DNA from: Micrococcales bacterium
GTDB taxonomy: Bacteria; Actinomycetota; Actinomycetes; Actinomycetales; Microbacteriaceae
Length of the DNA stretch: 64,000 bases
Assembly: GCA_017306245.1 (NCBI GenBank)
Contig: JAFKIY010000004.1
Location: 1-64,000, forward strand
Direction of reading: 5' to 3'
The notes beneath the pieces were generated by a model. It was given only the letters and a program-made list of their open reading frames with translations, ran no database searches and was not told the DNA's origin. Each line of letters begins with the position of its first letter. Positions within the stretch are counted from its first letter, which is position 1. Of this stretch, positions 50,002 through 58,850 are shown in pieces. The translations under genes and the position numbers were made by a program.

Positions 50002-50780
50002 CGAGAACCCCGGGAGGCCGGCGCGCCGCCCTGGTCGGCGGCCTCGTCCAGCCCGAGGAGCCCATCGAGTCCGACCGTCAGACCACGCGTCGCCGGAAGA
50101 GCGCGGAGCGCGAGCAGGATCCCCGCCTCGTACGCGGACGGGGACAGGGTTTCGTGGCTGAGCGTGAGCACCTCGCCGTCCGCGCCGAAGTGAACCTCCT
50201 GCTTCGCGACGATCCCCTGCATCCGGATGCTGTGCACGGGGATCCCGGCGACCTGCTGGCCGCGGGCGCGCTGGTCGGTGTGGGGAGCAGCAACCAGGCC
50301 GCGGCCGCTGCCCTCCCGTTCGGCTGCCATGAGTTCGGCCGTGCGGATGGCGGTGCCGGACGGCGAATCGATCTTGGTCGCGCCGTGCGCCTCCACGACC
50401 TCGATGGAGTCGAAGTACCGCGCGGCCATCGCGGCGAATCGCGCGGCGAGCACGGAGCCGAGCGAGAAGTTGGGGACGATGATGACGCCGGCGGCGGGAT
50501 CCTCGCCCACCCGCGCTGCCAGTGCGCCAAGGCGTTCGCCGGTCCATCCGCTCGTCCCCACCAGCACCTTGAGTCCGTGCTCGAGGGCGAAGTCGACGAC
50601 CTTCTGGCTCGCCGCGGGAACCGAGACATCGACGACAACGTCGGCGCCCAGCATCTCGGAGAGCTCCCCCTTCGAACTGATGCCCGCAGCGAGTTCGAAG
50701 TCGCCGGACTCGTCGATGAGCCGGGACACGAGCCTGCCCATGCGCCCTGTCGCGCCGACCACGGCGACCCGGATTGTCAT
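49998..50780 (-). CDS. dapB: 4-hydroxy-tetrahydrodipicolinate reductase
   Basis: The second enzyme of diaminopimelate synthesis, 260 residues. The dinucleotide-binding VVGATGRMGRLV lies at the N-terminus, and the substrate/catalytic block ending in HGATKIDSPSGTA near residue 139, with IVPNFSLGSVL before it. It lies upstream of a TPR-like gene and, after the divergent OsmC-like gene, thyX and dapA. Confidence 0.95.
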   Translation of the reverse strand: MTIRVAVVGATGRMGRLVSRLIDESGDFELAAGISSKGELSEMLGADVVVDVSVPAASQKVVDFALEHGLKVLVGTSGWTGERLGALAARVGEDPAAGVIIVPNFSLGSVLAARFAAMAARYFDSIEVVEAHGATKIDSPSGTAIRTAELMAAEREGSGRGLVAAPHTDQRARGQQVAGIPVHSIRMQGIVAKQEVHFGADGEVLTLSHETLSPSAYEAGILLALRALPATRGLTVGLDGLLGLDEAADQGGAPASRGSR

Positions 50781-50822
50781 GCCGTCAATCTACCAACCTG
50801 CGGAAGTGCCGCGTCCCGCCCA

Positions 50823-51425
50823 TCAGTACGGCTGCGCCTCGGGCAGTCCGGTGCGCAGCTCGGCGGGAAGGTGGCCGAGATCGTTGTGCGTCACCAGCAC
50901 GGGCGGTTTGGCCGTGCGAACCCGGATGATGGTCAGGCCGCAATTGGCCTGGTTGAGCCCCATCCACCGCCAGGCGGCAGCGCCGAACACTTCGCGCACG
51001 AACCAGGCGATCACGAAATTGTGGGTGATGAGCAGTTCGTGGCGCTCGCCCCTGGCCGGCGAGAGCCACTCGGACACCGCATCCGCCATTTGCGCCGTGC
51101 CCGCCTCGATCTCCTCCGGCGTCACCGACCCGAAGAACGGTTCGAACGCGTGCGGAAGCTCGGGCGTGGGACCGCTCGGAATGCAGTCCATGAGAAGCGC
51201 CGACGGTTTCGCCTCCAGGTCCGGCAGGTGCTTGGTCATGATCCTTGCGGTCTCTTCGGCGCGCTGGAGCGGCGAGTGCCACGCCGCGTCGAACGGCACA
51301 TCCGCAAGGCGCTTCGCGATTGCCCTCGCCTGGCGCTTTCCCCTGGCCGACAGGGGTCCGTCGGGCATTCCGTGTTCGGCGTCCTGCTGTTCCCCGTGGC
51401 GAACGAGATACAGGAAGTGGGACAT
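50823..51425 (-). CDS. Histidine phosphatase family protein
   Basis: A 200-residue phosphoglycerate-mutase-like phosphatase. The catalytic LVRHGEQQ (RHG, residues 9-11), the conserved WHSPLQRAEETARIM with its arginine (about 55), and the second-histidine LLITHNFVIAWFVRE (about 147) are present. The substrate cannot be told from sequence. It lies 42 bases upstream of dapB on the same strand. Confidence 0.88.
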   Translation of the reverse strand: MSHFLYLVRHGEQQDAEHGMPDGPLSARGKRQARAIAKRLADVPFDAAWHSPLQRAEETARIMTKHLPDLEAKPSALLMDCIPSGPTPELPHAFEPFFGSVTPEEIEAGTAQMADAVSEWLSPARGERHELLITHNFVIAWFVREVFGAAAWRWMGLNQANCGLTIIRVRTAKPPVLVTHNDLGHLPAELRTGLPEAQPY

Positions 51426-51467
51426 TGTCGTCCTCCATGGTTGCGGTGTGGGTCGAATGGTCCGCGG

Positions 51468-52826
51468 TCAGGCCGCGGTGGCCGGCGGGTCGGCAATCTC
51501 CGCGAGGCTCGCCTCCTCGATTGCGCCGACGGCGGCGACGCTCAGCGGGCGGGATGCCAGGTCCTGGGCGAGCGCCAGGACATCGTCGGCGGTCACCCTG
51601 TCGAGCCGGCGCAATGCCTCGTCGAAGTCCACGAACTCGCCCAGAGTGATCTCCGACCTGCCGAGCCGGGACATCCGGGTGTCCGAGTCCTCGAGCGCGA
51701 GTGCCGAGGCGCCGATGAGCTGCCCCCTGGCGCGGTCCAATTCGCCCGCGCTGATCCCGTGGAGCGCCATCGTGCGGAATTCCTGCACCAGCAGTTCTGC
51801 GACCTCGCCCGCCTTCGCGGGAGAACACCCCGCGTACAGGCCGAAGATTCCGGCGTCGGAATAGCTCGGCGCGAACGAGTACACGGAGTAGGCGAGCCCC
51901 CGCTTTTCGCGAACCTCCTGGAACAGCCGCGACGACATGCCGCCGCCGAGCACGGCGTTCAGGACCGCGATCACGCTCTTGCGCTCGTCGGTCGCCGTGA
52001 GCCCGGGAACGCCGAGGAGGATGTTCGCCTGTTCGGTTGGCCGCTGGACTACGACGAGCGGAGTGCCGGGTTCCCGAAGTCCCTCCGTTGTGGTGCGGCG
52101 TTCGACGGGAGCCCCTGGGCTTTCGAGGTCCCATCCCGCGCGCGCCAGTGCGGCAACCACGCGGTGGACCAGTTCGTCGTGCGCGACGCCGCCAGCCGCC
52201 GTGACAACGAGATCCTGAGGGCGGTAGTTTGCCCGGTAGTGTTCCATGACCGCATCTCGGGTCACCGCGCGAATCGTGTTCGGGTTTCCGCCGATCGGCC
52301 TGCCCAGGGGGTGCGACCCCATCACGGCCTCGAAGAACCGCTCGTTGACCACATCCGCCGGGTCGTCATCCGCCATCGCGAGTTCCTCGAGGATGACGCC
52401 GCGTTCGATTTCGAACTCTGCCGCATCGAGCGTGGACGACGTGAACATGTCGCACAGGACATCGATGGCCATGGGAAGGTCCTGATCGCGCACCTTCGCG
52501 TAATAGCAGGTGAACTCTTTCGCGGTCAGGGCATTGTGCTCGCCACCGACCGAGTCGAAGCTCACCGCGATATCGAGAGCGGTGCGCGTGGGTGTTCCCT
52601 TGAAGAGCAGGTGTTCGAGGAAGTGGGTCGAGCCGTAGTGCTCCGGCTGTTCATCCCTGGAACCCACGGCGACCCAAAATCCGACGGTCGCGCTGCGCGC
52701 CCCCGGCACCTGCTCGGTGAGGATTCGTACCCCGCTGGGAAGGACGCTGCGGCGTACCGCGCAGTCACCCGAGGTGGTGAAACCCAGTTCGGCCAGGTCA
52801 AGCGGTAAGTCCACTGCGCCATTCAT
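51468..52826 (-). CDS. M16 family zinc metallopeptidase
   Basis: A 452-residue insulinase-type peptidase. The inverted zinc motif HFLEH (HXXEH, about residue 57) is followed by LFKGTPTR, and the distal glutamate region LDAAEFEIERGVILEELAM is intact. It has both the M16 and M16C halves. ATG 52826 (MNGAVDLPLDL) is chosen; the open frame extends 24 codons further. In other Actinobacteria it follows pnp, but here its upstream neighbour is the divergent TetR gene. Confidence 0.9.
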   Translation of the reverse strand: MNGAVDLPLDLAELGFTTSGDCAVRRSVLPSGVRILTEQVPGARSATVGFWVAVGSRDEQPEHYGSTHFLEHLLFKGTPTRTALDIAVSFDSVGGEHNALTAKEFTCYYAKVRDQDLPMAIDVLCDMFTSSTLDAAEFEIERGVILEELAMADDDPADVVNERFFEAVMGSHPLGRPIGGNPNTIRAVTRDAVMEHYRANYRPQDLVVTAAGGVAHDELVHRVVAALARAGWDLESPGAPVERRTTTEGLREPGTPLVVVQRPTEQANILLGVPGLTATDERKSVIAVLNAVLGGGMSSRLFQEVREKRGLAYSVYSFAPSYSDAGIFGLYAGCSPAKAGEVAELLVQEFRTMALHGISAGELDRARGQLIGASALALEDSDTRMSRLGRSEITLGEFVDFDEALRRLDRVTADDVLALAQDLASRPLSVAAVGAIEEASLAEIADPPATAA

Positions 52827-52921
52827 CACCGTCGAGCCTAGGTCATGGATTTGGCCCTTGACCACTCCACCCGGCGGTCTCGATATACCGGGGTACATAA
52901 TGTCCGCAAGATTGTGGACAA

Positions 52922-52955
52922 ACAGACTTGTCTGTCCTCAAAATCGTGCTAGTAT
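52922..52955 (+). promoter_or_regulatory. Promoter and palindromic operator of the tetR gene
   Basis: A -35 TTGTCT (52928-52933) and -10 TAGTAT (52950-52955) are spaced by 16 bases. The -35 lies within the palindrome ACAGAC-TT-GTCTGT (52922-52935), a typical TetR-type operator. The divergent region 52827-53181 (355 bases) holds no gene. A 220-base leader follows before the TetR start. The TetR protein is the likely ligand of this site. Confidence 0.65.
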
Positions 52956-53004
52956 ATTCCCTCAGAGGCACCGGAACCCGAATCCGGCCTCCGGCCAGAC
53001 TTTT

Positions 53005-53040
53005 CTGGCGACCGAGCCACCCCGAAGGTTCGGTCGCCAG
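53005..53040 (+). other. Stem-loop in the leader of the tetR gene
   Basis: Perfect 11-bp arms CTGGCGACCGA (53005-53015) and TCGGTCGCCAG (53030-53040) with a 14-base loop. It lies about 45 bases after the predicted transcription start and 140 bases before the coding region. It might attenuate, protect or simply structure the leader; there is no T-run. Confidence 0.6.
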
Positions 53041-53181
53041 GAAACTGCCTATAAATACTGCATGTGCTGGACTTCCGCGGGGAACGTTTCGCGGATAGCA
53101 ACACCGGATTACCCCCCGAATCCGGTCCGCTCCCAGACGGCAGTGAGGAAATCTAGCCAATCTGCCCGAGGGAGCCACGCT

Positions 53182-53772
53182 GTGACAGTTGTTGATGAAC
53201 ATCCGACGTCACAGCGTGCCCCCTGGGCGAAGAAAAAGATTCTCGAAACGGCTACCGAGCTGTTCTACGACGAGGGAATCCGCCTCGTCGGCGTCGACCG
53301 GCTGATCGGCGAATCGCACGTCACCAAGGCGACCTTCTACAAGCACTACCGCTCCAAGGACAATCTGGTCATCGCCTACGTCACCGGCCAGCACCTGGAG
53401 GACAAGGAGTACATCGAAACGCTCATCCGGGAGAGCTCGGGGCCTAGGGAAGCGCTGAATGCGATTGTCGCGCGCGACGTGGCCCACCTCATGGGATCCG
53501 GATTTCGCGGTTCGCACTTCCTCAACGCGGCGTCCGAGTACCCCGATCCTGAGCACCCCATCCGCCAGCTGATCAGCGCACACCGCGACTGGTTCTCGTC
53601 CACGATCGAGTCGCTGCTCGGCGAACTGGGCCATCCGCTCCCGGGCGAAGGGGCAGACGACTTCATGGTCGCGCATGACGGCGCCATGGCCGGCGGATAC
53701 GCCGGCGACCCTATCGCCGCCTCCGGTGCGCTTCAGCGCTCCGTCGCGCGGATCCTCGACGAAATCGTCTGA
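53182..53772 (+). CDS. TetR family transcriptional regulator
   Basis: A 196-residue repressor. The N-terminal helix-turn-helix (ATELFYDEGIRLVGVDRLIG, then TKATFYKHYRSKDNLV, about residues 25-62) is of the common TetR/AcrR type. The ligand domain is not diagnostic. I place the start at GTG 53182 with GAGGGAG upstream; earlier in-frame sequence lies in the leader. It is convergent with the aldo/keto reductase gene. An operator-like palindrome lies in its own promoter. Confidence 0.88.
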   Translation: MTVVDEHPTSQRAPWAKKKILETATELFYDEGIRLVGVDRLIGESHVTKATFYKHYRSKDNLVIAYVTGQHLEDKEYIETLIRESSGPREALNAIVARDVAHLMGSGFRGSHFLNAASEYPDPEHPIRQLISAHRDWFSSTIESLLGELGHPLPGEGADDFMVAHDGAMAGGYAGDPIAASGALQRSVARILDEIV

Positions 53773-53779
53773 CCTCGGA

Positions 53780-54766
53780 TCAGGCGGATACGTCGTCGAG
53801 CGCGGCGACCTGCGCGCGCGTGAGCGGGACATCGGCAGCCGCCATGAGGTCGGCGACCTGGGAGGCGTTGCTTGCGCCCACAATGGGCGCCGTGACCGTG
53901 CTCCTGGTCAGGAGCCAGGCGAGCGCAATCGTCGCTGGAGCGCAATCCTGCTCGCTGGCCACCCGATCCACCGTCGCCAGGATCCTCTGGCCGCGCCGGT
54001 TCATGTGCAATTCGGCGTCGCCGCCCAGGACTATGTTGCCGGTCGAGTTGAGGTCCAGTTCGGACTTCGTCCGGTAGTTGCCGGCGAGAAAACCCCCGTC
54101 GAGAGCGAACCGCGGCATCACCCCCAGCGCCTGCTGTTCCGCGACGCTCGCAAGGCTTCCCTCGAATTCGGTCCTGTGCATGAGGTTGTAGCGGCACTGC
54201 AGCGCCGTGAACGGGGTGAGCCCCAGTTGTGCCGCGATGATCCTGGCCTCGAGGACGCGATTGGCCGAATGGTCTGATGCGCCGACCGCGCGAACGGTGC
54301 CGCGCCGCACGTGCTCGTCCACGGCAACCAGGGTCTCCTCGAACGGAACCGACTCGTCGTCCACGTGCAGGAACAGCACGTCGATGTATTCGGTGCGCAA
54401 CCGCGAGAGGCTCGCCTCGACGGCGGATGTCACGGCATCGGCGGAGAGCCCGGGATGCTGCGCGCTCTTGCCGATTTTGGTCGCCACAACCATGTCGTTT
54501 CGCGCGGCGCGCGAATGCATCCAGTCCCCGATGATCGACTCGCTCCGACCGGCCGCATACGAGTCCGCGGTATCGATGAGGTTTCCCCCCAGCTCCCGGT
54601 AGGAATCGAGAACCTGGTATGACGCTTCCTCTGTGGCGGTCCAGCCGAACGCATTGCCGCCGATGGCCACCGGGAACACCCGAAAACCCGACTCACCCAG
54701 CACGCGACGGCGCCCCCGGGTCGGGTACCGGGCATCGGGGTCGCCGGCGGGCATAACAGTGGTCAC
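53780..54766 (-). CDS. Aldo/keto reductase
   Basis: A 328-residue NADPH-dependent reductase of the AKR superfamily. The catalytic tetrad is visible: Asp in NLIDTADSYAAG, Tyr in the same motif, Lys in VATKIGK and His in LFLHVDDE. The substrate is unknown. It is convergent with the TetR gene, eight bases apart, and divergent from a PEBP-like gene. Regulation by the TetR protein is possible but not shown. Confidence 0.9.
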   Translation of the reverse strand: MTTVMPAGDPDARYPTRGRRRVLGESGFRVFPVAIGGNAFGWTATEEASYQVLDSYRELGGNLIDTADSYAAGRSESIIGDWMHSRAARNDMVVATKIGKSAQHPGLSADAVTSAVEASLSRLRTEYIDVLFLHVDDESVPFEETLVAVDEHVRRGTVRAVGASDHSANRVLEARIIAAQLGLTPFTALQCRYNLMHRTEFEGSLASVAEQQALGVMPRFALDGGFLAGNYRTKSELDLNSTGNIVLGGDAELHMNRRGQRILATVDRVASEQDCAPATIALAWLLTRSTVTAPIVGASNASQVADLMAAADVPLTRAQVAALDDVSA

Positions 54767-54877
54767 GGGGCGAGGTTATGCCAGCAGGCTCTTCCCATGG
54801 CGCATCCCCCGCCAATCGTTATCAGTGTTTTACTATCGGTAGGCTCAGACGTAAAGCCGTGCGCACGGAAGGACGTG

Positions 54878-55417
54878 GTGAGAGTGGCGAATGATCCGAA
54901 CTGGCGGCTCCCGGTTGTCCCGGAGTTCACCCTGACAAGCCCCGAAGTCAGGGAAGGCGAATTCCTCCCCCTGTGGGCCCGAACCGCCTGGGCGGGAGGC
55001 GAAGACCGCTCCCCCACCCTCAGCTGGAGCGGGGCCCCGGCATCGACGAAGAGTTACGTCGTCACGGTATACGATCCGGATGCGCCGACCGGCAGCGGGT
55101 ACTGGCACTGGGCCGTGTTCAACATCCCCGCCTCCGTCACCGCGCTTCCCGCGGACGCGGGCAATCCCGACGCCGGCCTGCTCCCGGAGGGGGCCATTAC
55201 GGTCGCCAACGAGTCGCGCGCCGAACGCTTCGAAGGCGCAGGCCCGCCGCCCGGCGATGGCGACCACCGCTACGTGTTCACGGTGTCCGCGCTCGACGTC
55301 GAGAGTCTGGATCTTCCCGCCGGCTGCACGCCAGCGGTCCTCGGTTTCATGATGCGGAACTCGGTCGTCGGACGAGCCCAGCTCACCGCGCTGTCGTCGA
55401 CGCCCGCGGAGAGCTAA
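54878..55417 (+). CDS. YbhB/YbcL family (PEBP-like) protein
   Basis: A 179-residue protein of the phosphatidylethanolamine-binding-protein superfamily. The ligand-pocket motif DPDAPTGSGYWHWAVFNIP (about residue 65) and the GPPPGDGDHRYVFTVSALD block are typical of bacterial RKIP-like proteins. The function is unknown. The start is a GTG; 54878 follows GGAAGGA, and 54884 is nearly as good. Its stop codon overlaps the stop of convergent sulP. Confidence 0.88.
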   Translation: MRVANDPNWRLPVVPEFTLTSPEVREGEFLPLWARTAWAGGEDRSPTLSWSGAPASTKSYVVTVYDPDAPTGSGYWHWAVFNIPASVTALPADAGNPDAGLLPEGAITVANESRAERFEGAGPPPGDGDHRYVFTVSALDVESLDLPAGCTPAVLGFMMRNSVVGRAQLTALSSTPAES

Positions 55418-57072
55418 CGCGCCGCCAGCGCCCGCGCATAGTCGATAGCTTCGGGCGTTTCGTTGAAGACGCGCCCGGCATCGGTGAGCCGCGGTGCGGC
55501 GGTGAGGGCCGAGAGCACTTTTTGATGCCCCGGCCGGATGCCGGAGAGAAGCACGACGATTCCGCGCTTCTCCAGCTTGACGATCGCATCGTCGAGCATG
55601 AGCGCGCCCGTCGCGTCGATGGTGCTGAGCCGGCCCATCCGCAGGATCACGACGGCAACATTCGCCACTTCGCTGAGTTCGAGCAGGAACCGGTGCGCGG
55701 CACCGAAGAACAGCGCGCCGTCCAGTCGGAACGCGACGATCCGGTCATCGAGGAGCCGCTGTTCCTCGTCGGCGTGGTCGCTCTCGTCCAGCGGCACCCG
55801 CGCGATCCGGGAGGACCGGGCCACGGCCCGAAGGGCGACGATGCCGGCTAGGGCGAGCCCGACGATGACTGCGGTCACGAGGTCGATCGCGACGGTGACG
55901 GCGAACGTGAGGATGAGCACGATCGCGTCTCCGCGTGATGAGCGGAGGATGCTGCGGATGGAGCCGACCTGCACCATTTGGACGGTGGTCGCCAGGAGCA
56001 CTCCGCCGAGGGCGGCAAGCGGGATGACGCCGACGAGCGGGGCGGCGACGAGAATGAACAACAGCAGCACGATGGAGTGGGACAGGGAGGAGAGCCGCGA
56101 GCGCGCCCCGGCCTTCACGTTGACTGCCGTGCGGGCGATCGCCGCGGTGGCCGGCACCCCGCCGAAGAACGGGACGACAAGGTTCGCGATGCCCTGCCCG
56201 AACAGTTCCCGGTCGGGATTGTGGCGCTGGCCGACGCTCATGGCGTCCGCCACCGTTGCGCACAGGAGACTTTCGAGGGCCGCCAGCGCGGCCACCGCGA
56301 AGGCGGAGGGAACCAAACTCATCAGGGCGTCCGCGCTGAAGAAGTCCGCGGCGGGCGCCGACAGCGCTCTGGGCAGTTCGCCGACGACTCCGAGGTCCGG
56401 GGCGAAGAAGAAGGCGACGGCTGTCGCCGCCGCGACGGCCACGAATGAGAGCGGAAGCGACGGCTTCCAGCGCGCACCCGCCAGAATCGTCGCCGCGACG
56501 CCGAGCGAGATGAGGACCGGGATCGGATTCGGGTCGGACAGGAACCGCAGGAGGGCGTCGAATGCGAGCTCGGTCACCCGTTCCTGCGAACCGGGTTCCA
56601 CGCCGAGCATGTTCGGAAGCTGCTGGAGCGCGATGACGACCGCAATGCCCGCGGTGAATCCTTCGACGAGGGACGCGGGCAGGTAACGCACATAGCGTCC
56701 GATGCCGGAGACCGAAAGCCCCAGGAGGATGACTCCGGCCATCACGCCGACCTGGAGCACGCCGGACGGCCCGAACTGGTGGACGACCGGGATGAGCACA
56801 ACCGTCATGGCTCCGGTGGGACCGGACACCTGGATGTTGCTCCCGCCGAAGATCGCGGCGAGCGCACCCGCGATGACCGCGGTGGTTATCCCGGCTTCCG
56901 CTCCGAGACCGGACGCGACGCCGAACGCGAGGGCGAGCGGGAGCGCGACGATCGCGACCGTGAGGCCGGCGAGAATGTCTCTCCCCGGCGACTTCCGCAT
57001 GGGCGTGAAGTCCTTGCGCGACGGCAGCAGGCCGAGAAGGAATCTGCCCCCTGCCGATACCCGGCGCCTCAA
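55414..57072 (-). CDS. SulP family anion transporter
   Basis: A 552-residue membrane transporter of the SLC26/SulP family, carrying sulfate, bicarbonate or related anions. The N-terminal ~400 residues form 10-14 helices (DILAGLTVAIVALPLALAFG, SGPTGAMTVVLIP); the C-terminal STAS domain follows (LSTIDATGALMLDDAI). The start is probably TTG 57070-57072, in a TTGA overlap with the arsR stop. It is thus in an ArsR-controlled operon, as is common for SulP genes in Actinobacteria. The anion carried is unknown. Confidence 0.9.
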   Translation of the reverse strand: MRRRVSAGGRFLLGLLPSRKDFTPMRKSPGRDILAGLTVAIVALPLALAFGVASGLGAEAGITTAVIAGALAAIFGGSNIQVSGPTGAMTVVLIPVVHQFGPSGVLQVGVMAGVILLGLSVSGIGRYVRYLPASLVEGFTAGIAVVIALQQLPNMLGVEPGSQERVTELAFDALLRFLSDPNPIPVLISLGVAATILAGARWKPSLPLSFVAVAAATAVAFFFAPDLGVVGELPRALSAPAADFFSADALMSLVPSAFAVAALAALESLLCATVADAMSVGQRHNPDRELFGQGIANLVVPFFGGVPATAAIARTAVNVKAGARSRLSSLSHSIVLLLFILVAAPLVGVIPLAALGGVLLATTVQMVQVGSIRSILRSSRGDAIVLILTFAVTVAIDLVTAVIVGLALAGIVALRAVARSSRIARVPLDESDHADEEQRLLDDRIVAFRLDGALFFGAAHRFLLELSEVANVAVVILRMGRLSTIDATGALMLDDAIVKLEKRGIVVLLSGIRPGHQKVLSALTAAPRLTDAGRVFNETPEAIDYARALAAR

Positions 57073-57440
57073 CTCGTCGAGGTCTTTGCTGCGCCCGACG
57101 CCTCGATGCCCTCCTCTTCGAGCGAGGCCAGAATGGTGCGGGAATCTTCCAGATTCGATACGACCAGCTGCCTGGCTACGGCGAGCAGTTTCGCCATTCT
57201 CGGATCGCGCACCGAGTAGAAGATCGTGTTTCCGTCGCGGCGCGTCGACACCACGCTCGCGCGGCGCAATACCGCCAACTGCTGGGAGAGCTGTGTCACT
57301 TCGACGCCCAGCTGCTCGGCGAGTTCGCCGACGGACTCTTCGCCCGCGACGAGCTTTTCGAGCGCGCGCACGCGAATCGGATGCGCGAGCGCCTTGAACA
57401 ACTCCGACTTGAGCTGGGCGACAGGGAGGTCGGTGGTCAT
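57069..57440 (-). CDS. ArsR family regulator, probably leaderless
   Basis: A 123-residue winged-helix regulator (HPIRVRALEKLVAGEESVGE, LGVEVTQLSQQLAVLRRASV, RDGNTIFYSVRD). It lacks the ELCVCDL metal-binding cysteines of metal sensors, so another signal is likely. ATG 57440 has no ribosome site, and the predicted transcript starts at or beside this ATG. It overlaps sulP by TTGA. The operator with TTGCAA-type symmetry sits between its -35 and -10. Confidence 0.9.
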   Translation of the reverse strand: MTTDLPVAQLKSELFKALAHPIRVRALEKLVAGEESVGELAEQLGVEVTQLSQQLAVLRRASVVSTRRDGNTIFYSVRDPRMAKLLAVARQLVVSNLEDSRTILASLEEEGIEASGAAKTSTS

Positions 57441-57446
57441 CGCTCA

Positions 57447-57475
57447 AGTATATTGCAATATTGCAGAATAGTCAA
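57447..57475 (-). promoter_or_regulatory. Promoter and operator of the arsR-sulP operon
   Basis: In the complement, TTGACT (57470-57475), 17 bases, then TATACT (57447-57452). Overlapping perfect palindromes TGCAATATTGCA (57454-57465) and ATATTGCAATAT (57450-57461) fill the spacer. The -10 to ATG distance predicts a leaderless mRNA starting near 57440. The ArsR protein is the likely repressor. Confidence 0.75.
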
Positions 57476-57479
57476 TCAG

Positions 57480-58304
57480 CTAACTACGAGACTGCTTTCC
57501 GGCCTCCGCCCTGCGCAGCACGCCCGCGGCGTGGCGCAACACCGGTTCATCCACCATCATCCCGTCGTGGCGGAACACGCCCTTGGCGTCGGAGGCGGCG
57601 GCGATGACGCCCTGCGCCCACGCGAACTCCTCCGAACTCGGGCGGTACGCGTCGAGGATGACCGGCACCTGGTCGGGGTGGATGCACGCGCTCGCGGCGA
57701 ATCCGCTGGCCATAGCATCCTGCGCTTCGGCCGCAAGGCCCTTGGTGTCGTCGATCGCCACGTGCACGGCGTCAATGGCGGCCTTGTGGTGCGCACCGGC
57801 GGCGAGAAGGATCGCGGACCGCGCGTGCCGCGCGACATCCCGATACCGTCCGCCGGAATCGCGGCTCGACGTTCCGCCGAGCGAGGCGATGAGGTCTTCG
57901 GCGCCCCACATGAGCGCGACCACGGATTCGTGCGCCGCGAGTGCCGGCGCGGCGAGCACGCCCGCGGCCGTCTCGCACAGGACGACGACGCGGTAGCCGT
58001 CCAGAGCCCTCAAGTGGGCTGGAGATTCTGCCTTGGCCAGCATGATGGTCCGGTACTCCGTGCGCTCGACCGCGGCAAGGTCGGCCGCGAAGTCCGCCGT
58101 GCCGGCCGGGTTGATCCGCACGATCGTGGTCGCCGGATCGAGCTGGTGAGCCACGAGAGACTCTCGGGCTGCGGCCTTGTCCGAGTGCGCCACCGCATCC
58201 TCGAGGTCCAGAATCACCGCAGGGGAACGTCCGGCCGCCTTGTCGTAGCGGTCCGGGCGGTCAGCGGGGCAAAACAGGAGCGCCGGCCCGAATTCGAAGC
58301 TCAT
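57480..58304 (-). CDS. HpcH/HpaI aldolase/citrate lyase-like protein (CitE type)
   Basis: A 274-residue TIM-barrel protein of the CitE-like group, with [33 protein letters not shown] (metal-binding), and [17 protein letters not shown] segments. In Mycobacterium tuberculosis the homologous gene in the same cluster (Rv2498c) acts as a 3-hydroxy-3-methylglutaryl-CoA lyase. That fits leucine breakdown here. ATG 58304 overlaps the maoC-like stop. Free-standing citE without citF/citD excludes citrate lyase. Confidence 0.85.
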   Translation of the reverse strand: MSFEFGPALLFCPADRPDRYDKAAGRSPAVILDLEDAVAHSDKAAARESLVAHQLDPATTIVRINPAGTADFAADLAAVERTEYRTIMLAKAESPAHLRALDGYRVVVLCETAAGVLAAPALAAHESVVALMWGAEDLIASLGGTSSRDSGGRYRDVARHARSAILLAAGAHHKAAIDAVHVAIDDTKGLAAEAQDAMASGFAASACIHPDQVPVILDAYRPSSEEFAWAQGVIAAASDAKGVFRHDGMMVDEPVLRHAAGVLRRAEAGKQSRS

Positions 58305-58825
58305 TGCGCGGCAGACTCGCACCACACGAGCGCGCTCCTCACTGCCGTGGCCACGACGACGCCGTCCTGATTCTTCGCCGTGTGCTCGAGCGTGACGATC
58401 CCCTGGCCCGGCCGCGACTTCGACAGTCGGGCCGCGGTCACGACCGTCTCGGAGTACAGCGTGTCCCCATGGAACACCGGATGCGGGAACACGACGTTCT
58501 CGAAGCCCAGATTCCCCACGATCGTCCCCTCCGTGAGTTGGGCCACCGAACTGCCCACCATGGTGGACAGCGTGAGCATGGAGTTGACGAGCCGCTGCCC
58601 GAACGGCTGCGTCGCCGACCACGCGGCATCCAGGTGCAGGGACTGGTTGTTCATCGTCAAGGTGGTGAACAGCACGTTATCGGCTTCCGTGATGGTGCGC
58701 CCCGGACGGTGCAGGTACCGGGTGCCCACCTCGAACTCTTCGTAGTAGAGCCCGCGCTGGAGCACCTCCCGCCCCGGTTCGACTGCCGTCTCCTGCGCAG
58801 TCGACTTCGCTGTCTCGTCCGTCAT
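58301..58825 (-). CDS. MaoC-like acyl-CoA dehydratase
   Basis: A 174-residue hot-dog-fold hydratase. The segments [23 protein letters not shown] and [16 protein letters not shown] [16 protein letters not shown] are typical of MaoC/mesaconyl-CoA-hydratase-like proteins. It probably hydrates an enoyl-CoA made by the neighbouring acyl-CoA dehydrogenase. It overlaps the citE-like gene by four bases and follows the dehydrogenase by 25 bases. The exact substrate is unproven. Confidence 0.85.
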   Translation of the reverse strand: MTDETAKSTAQETAVEPGREVLQRGLYYEEFEVGTRYLHRPGRTITEADNVLFTTLTMNNQSLHLDAAWSATQPFGQRLVNSMLTLSTMVGSSVAQLTEGTIVGNLGFENVVFPHPVFHGDTLYSETVVTAARLSKSRPGQGIVTLEHTAKNQDGVVVATAVRSALVWCESAAQ

Positions 58826-58850
58826 CGCGTCACCTTCCGGTAGTCACATG

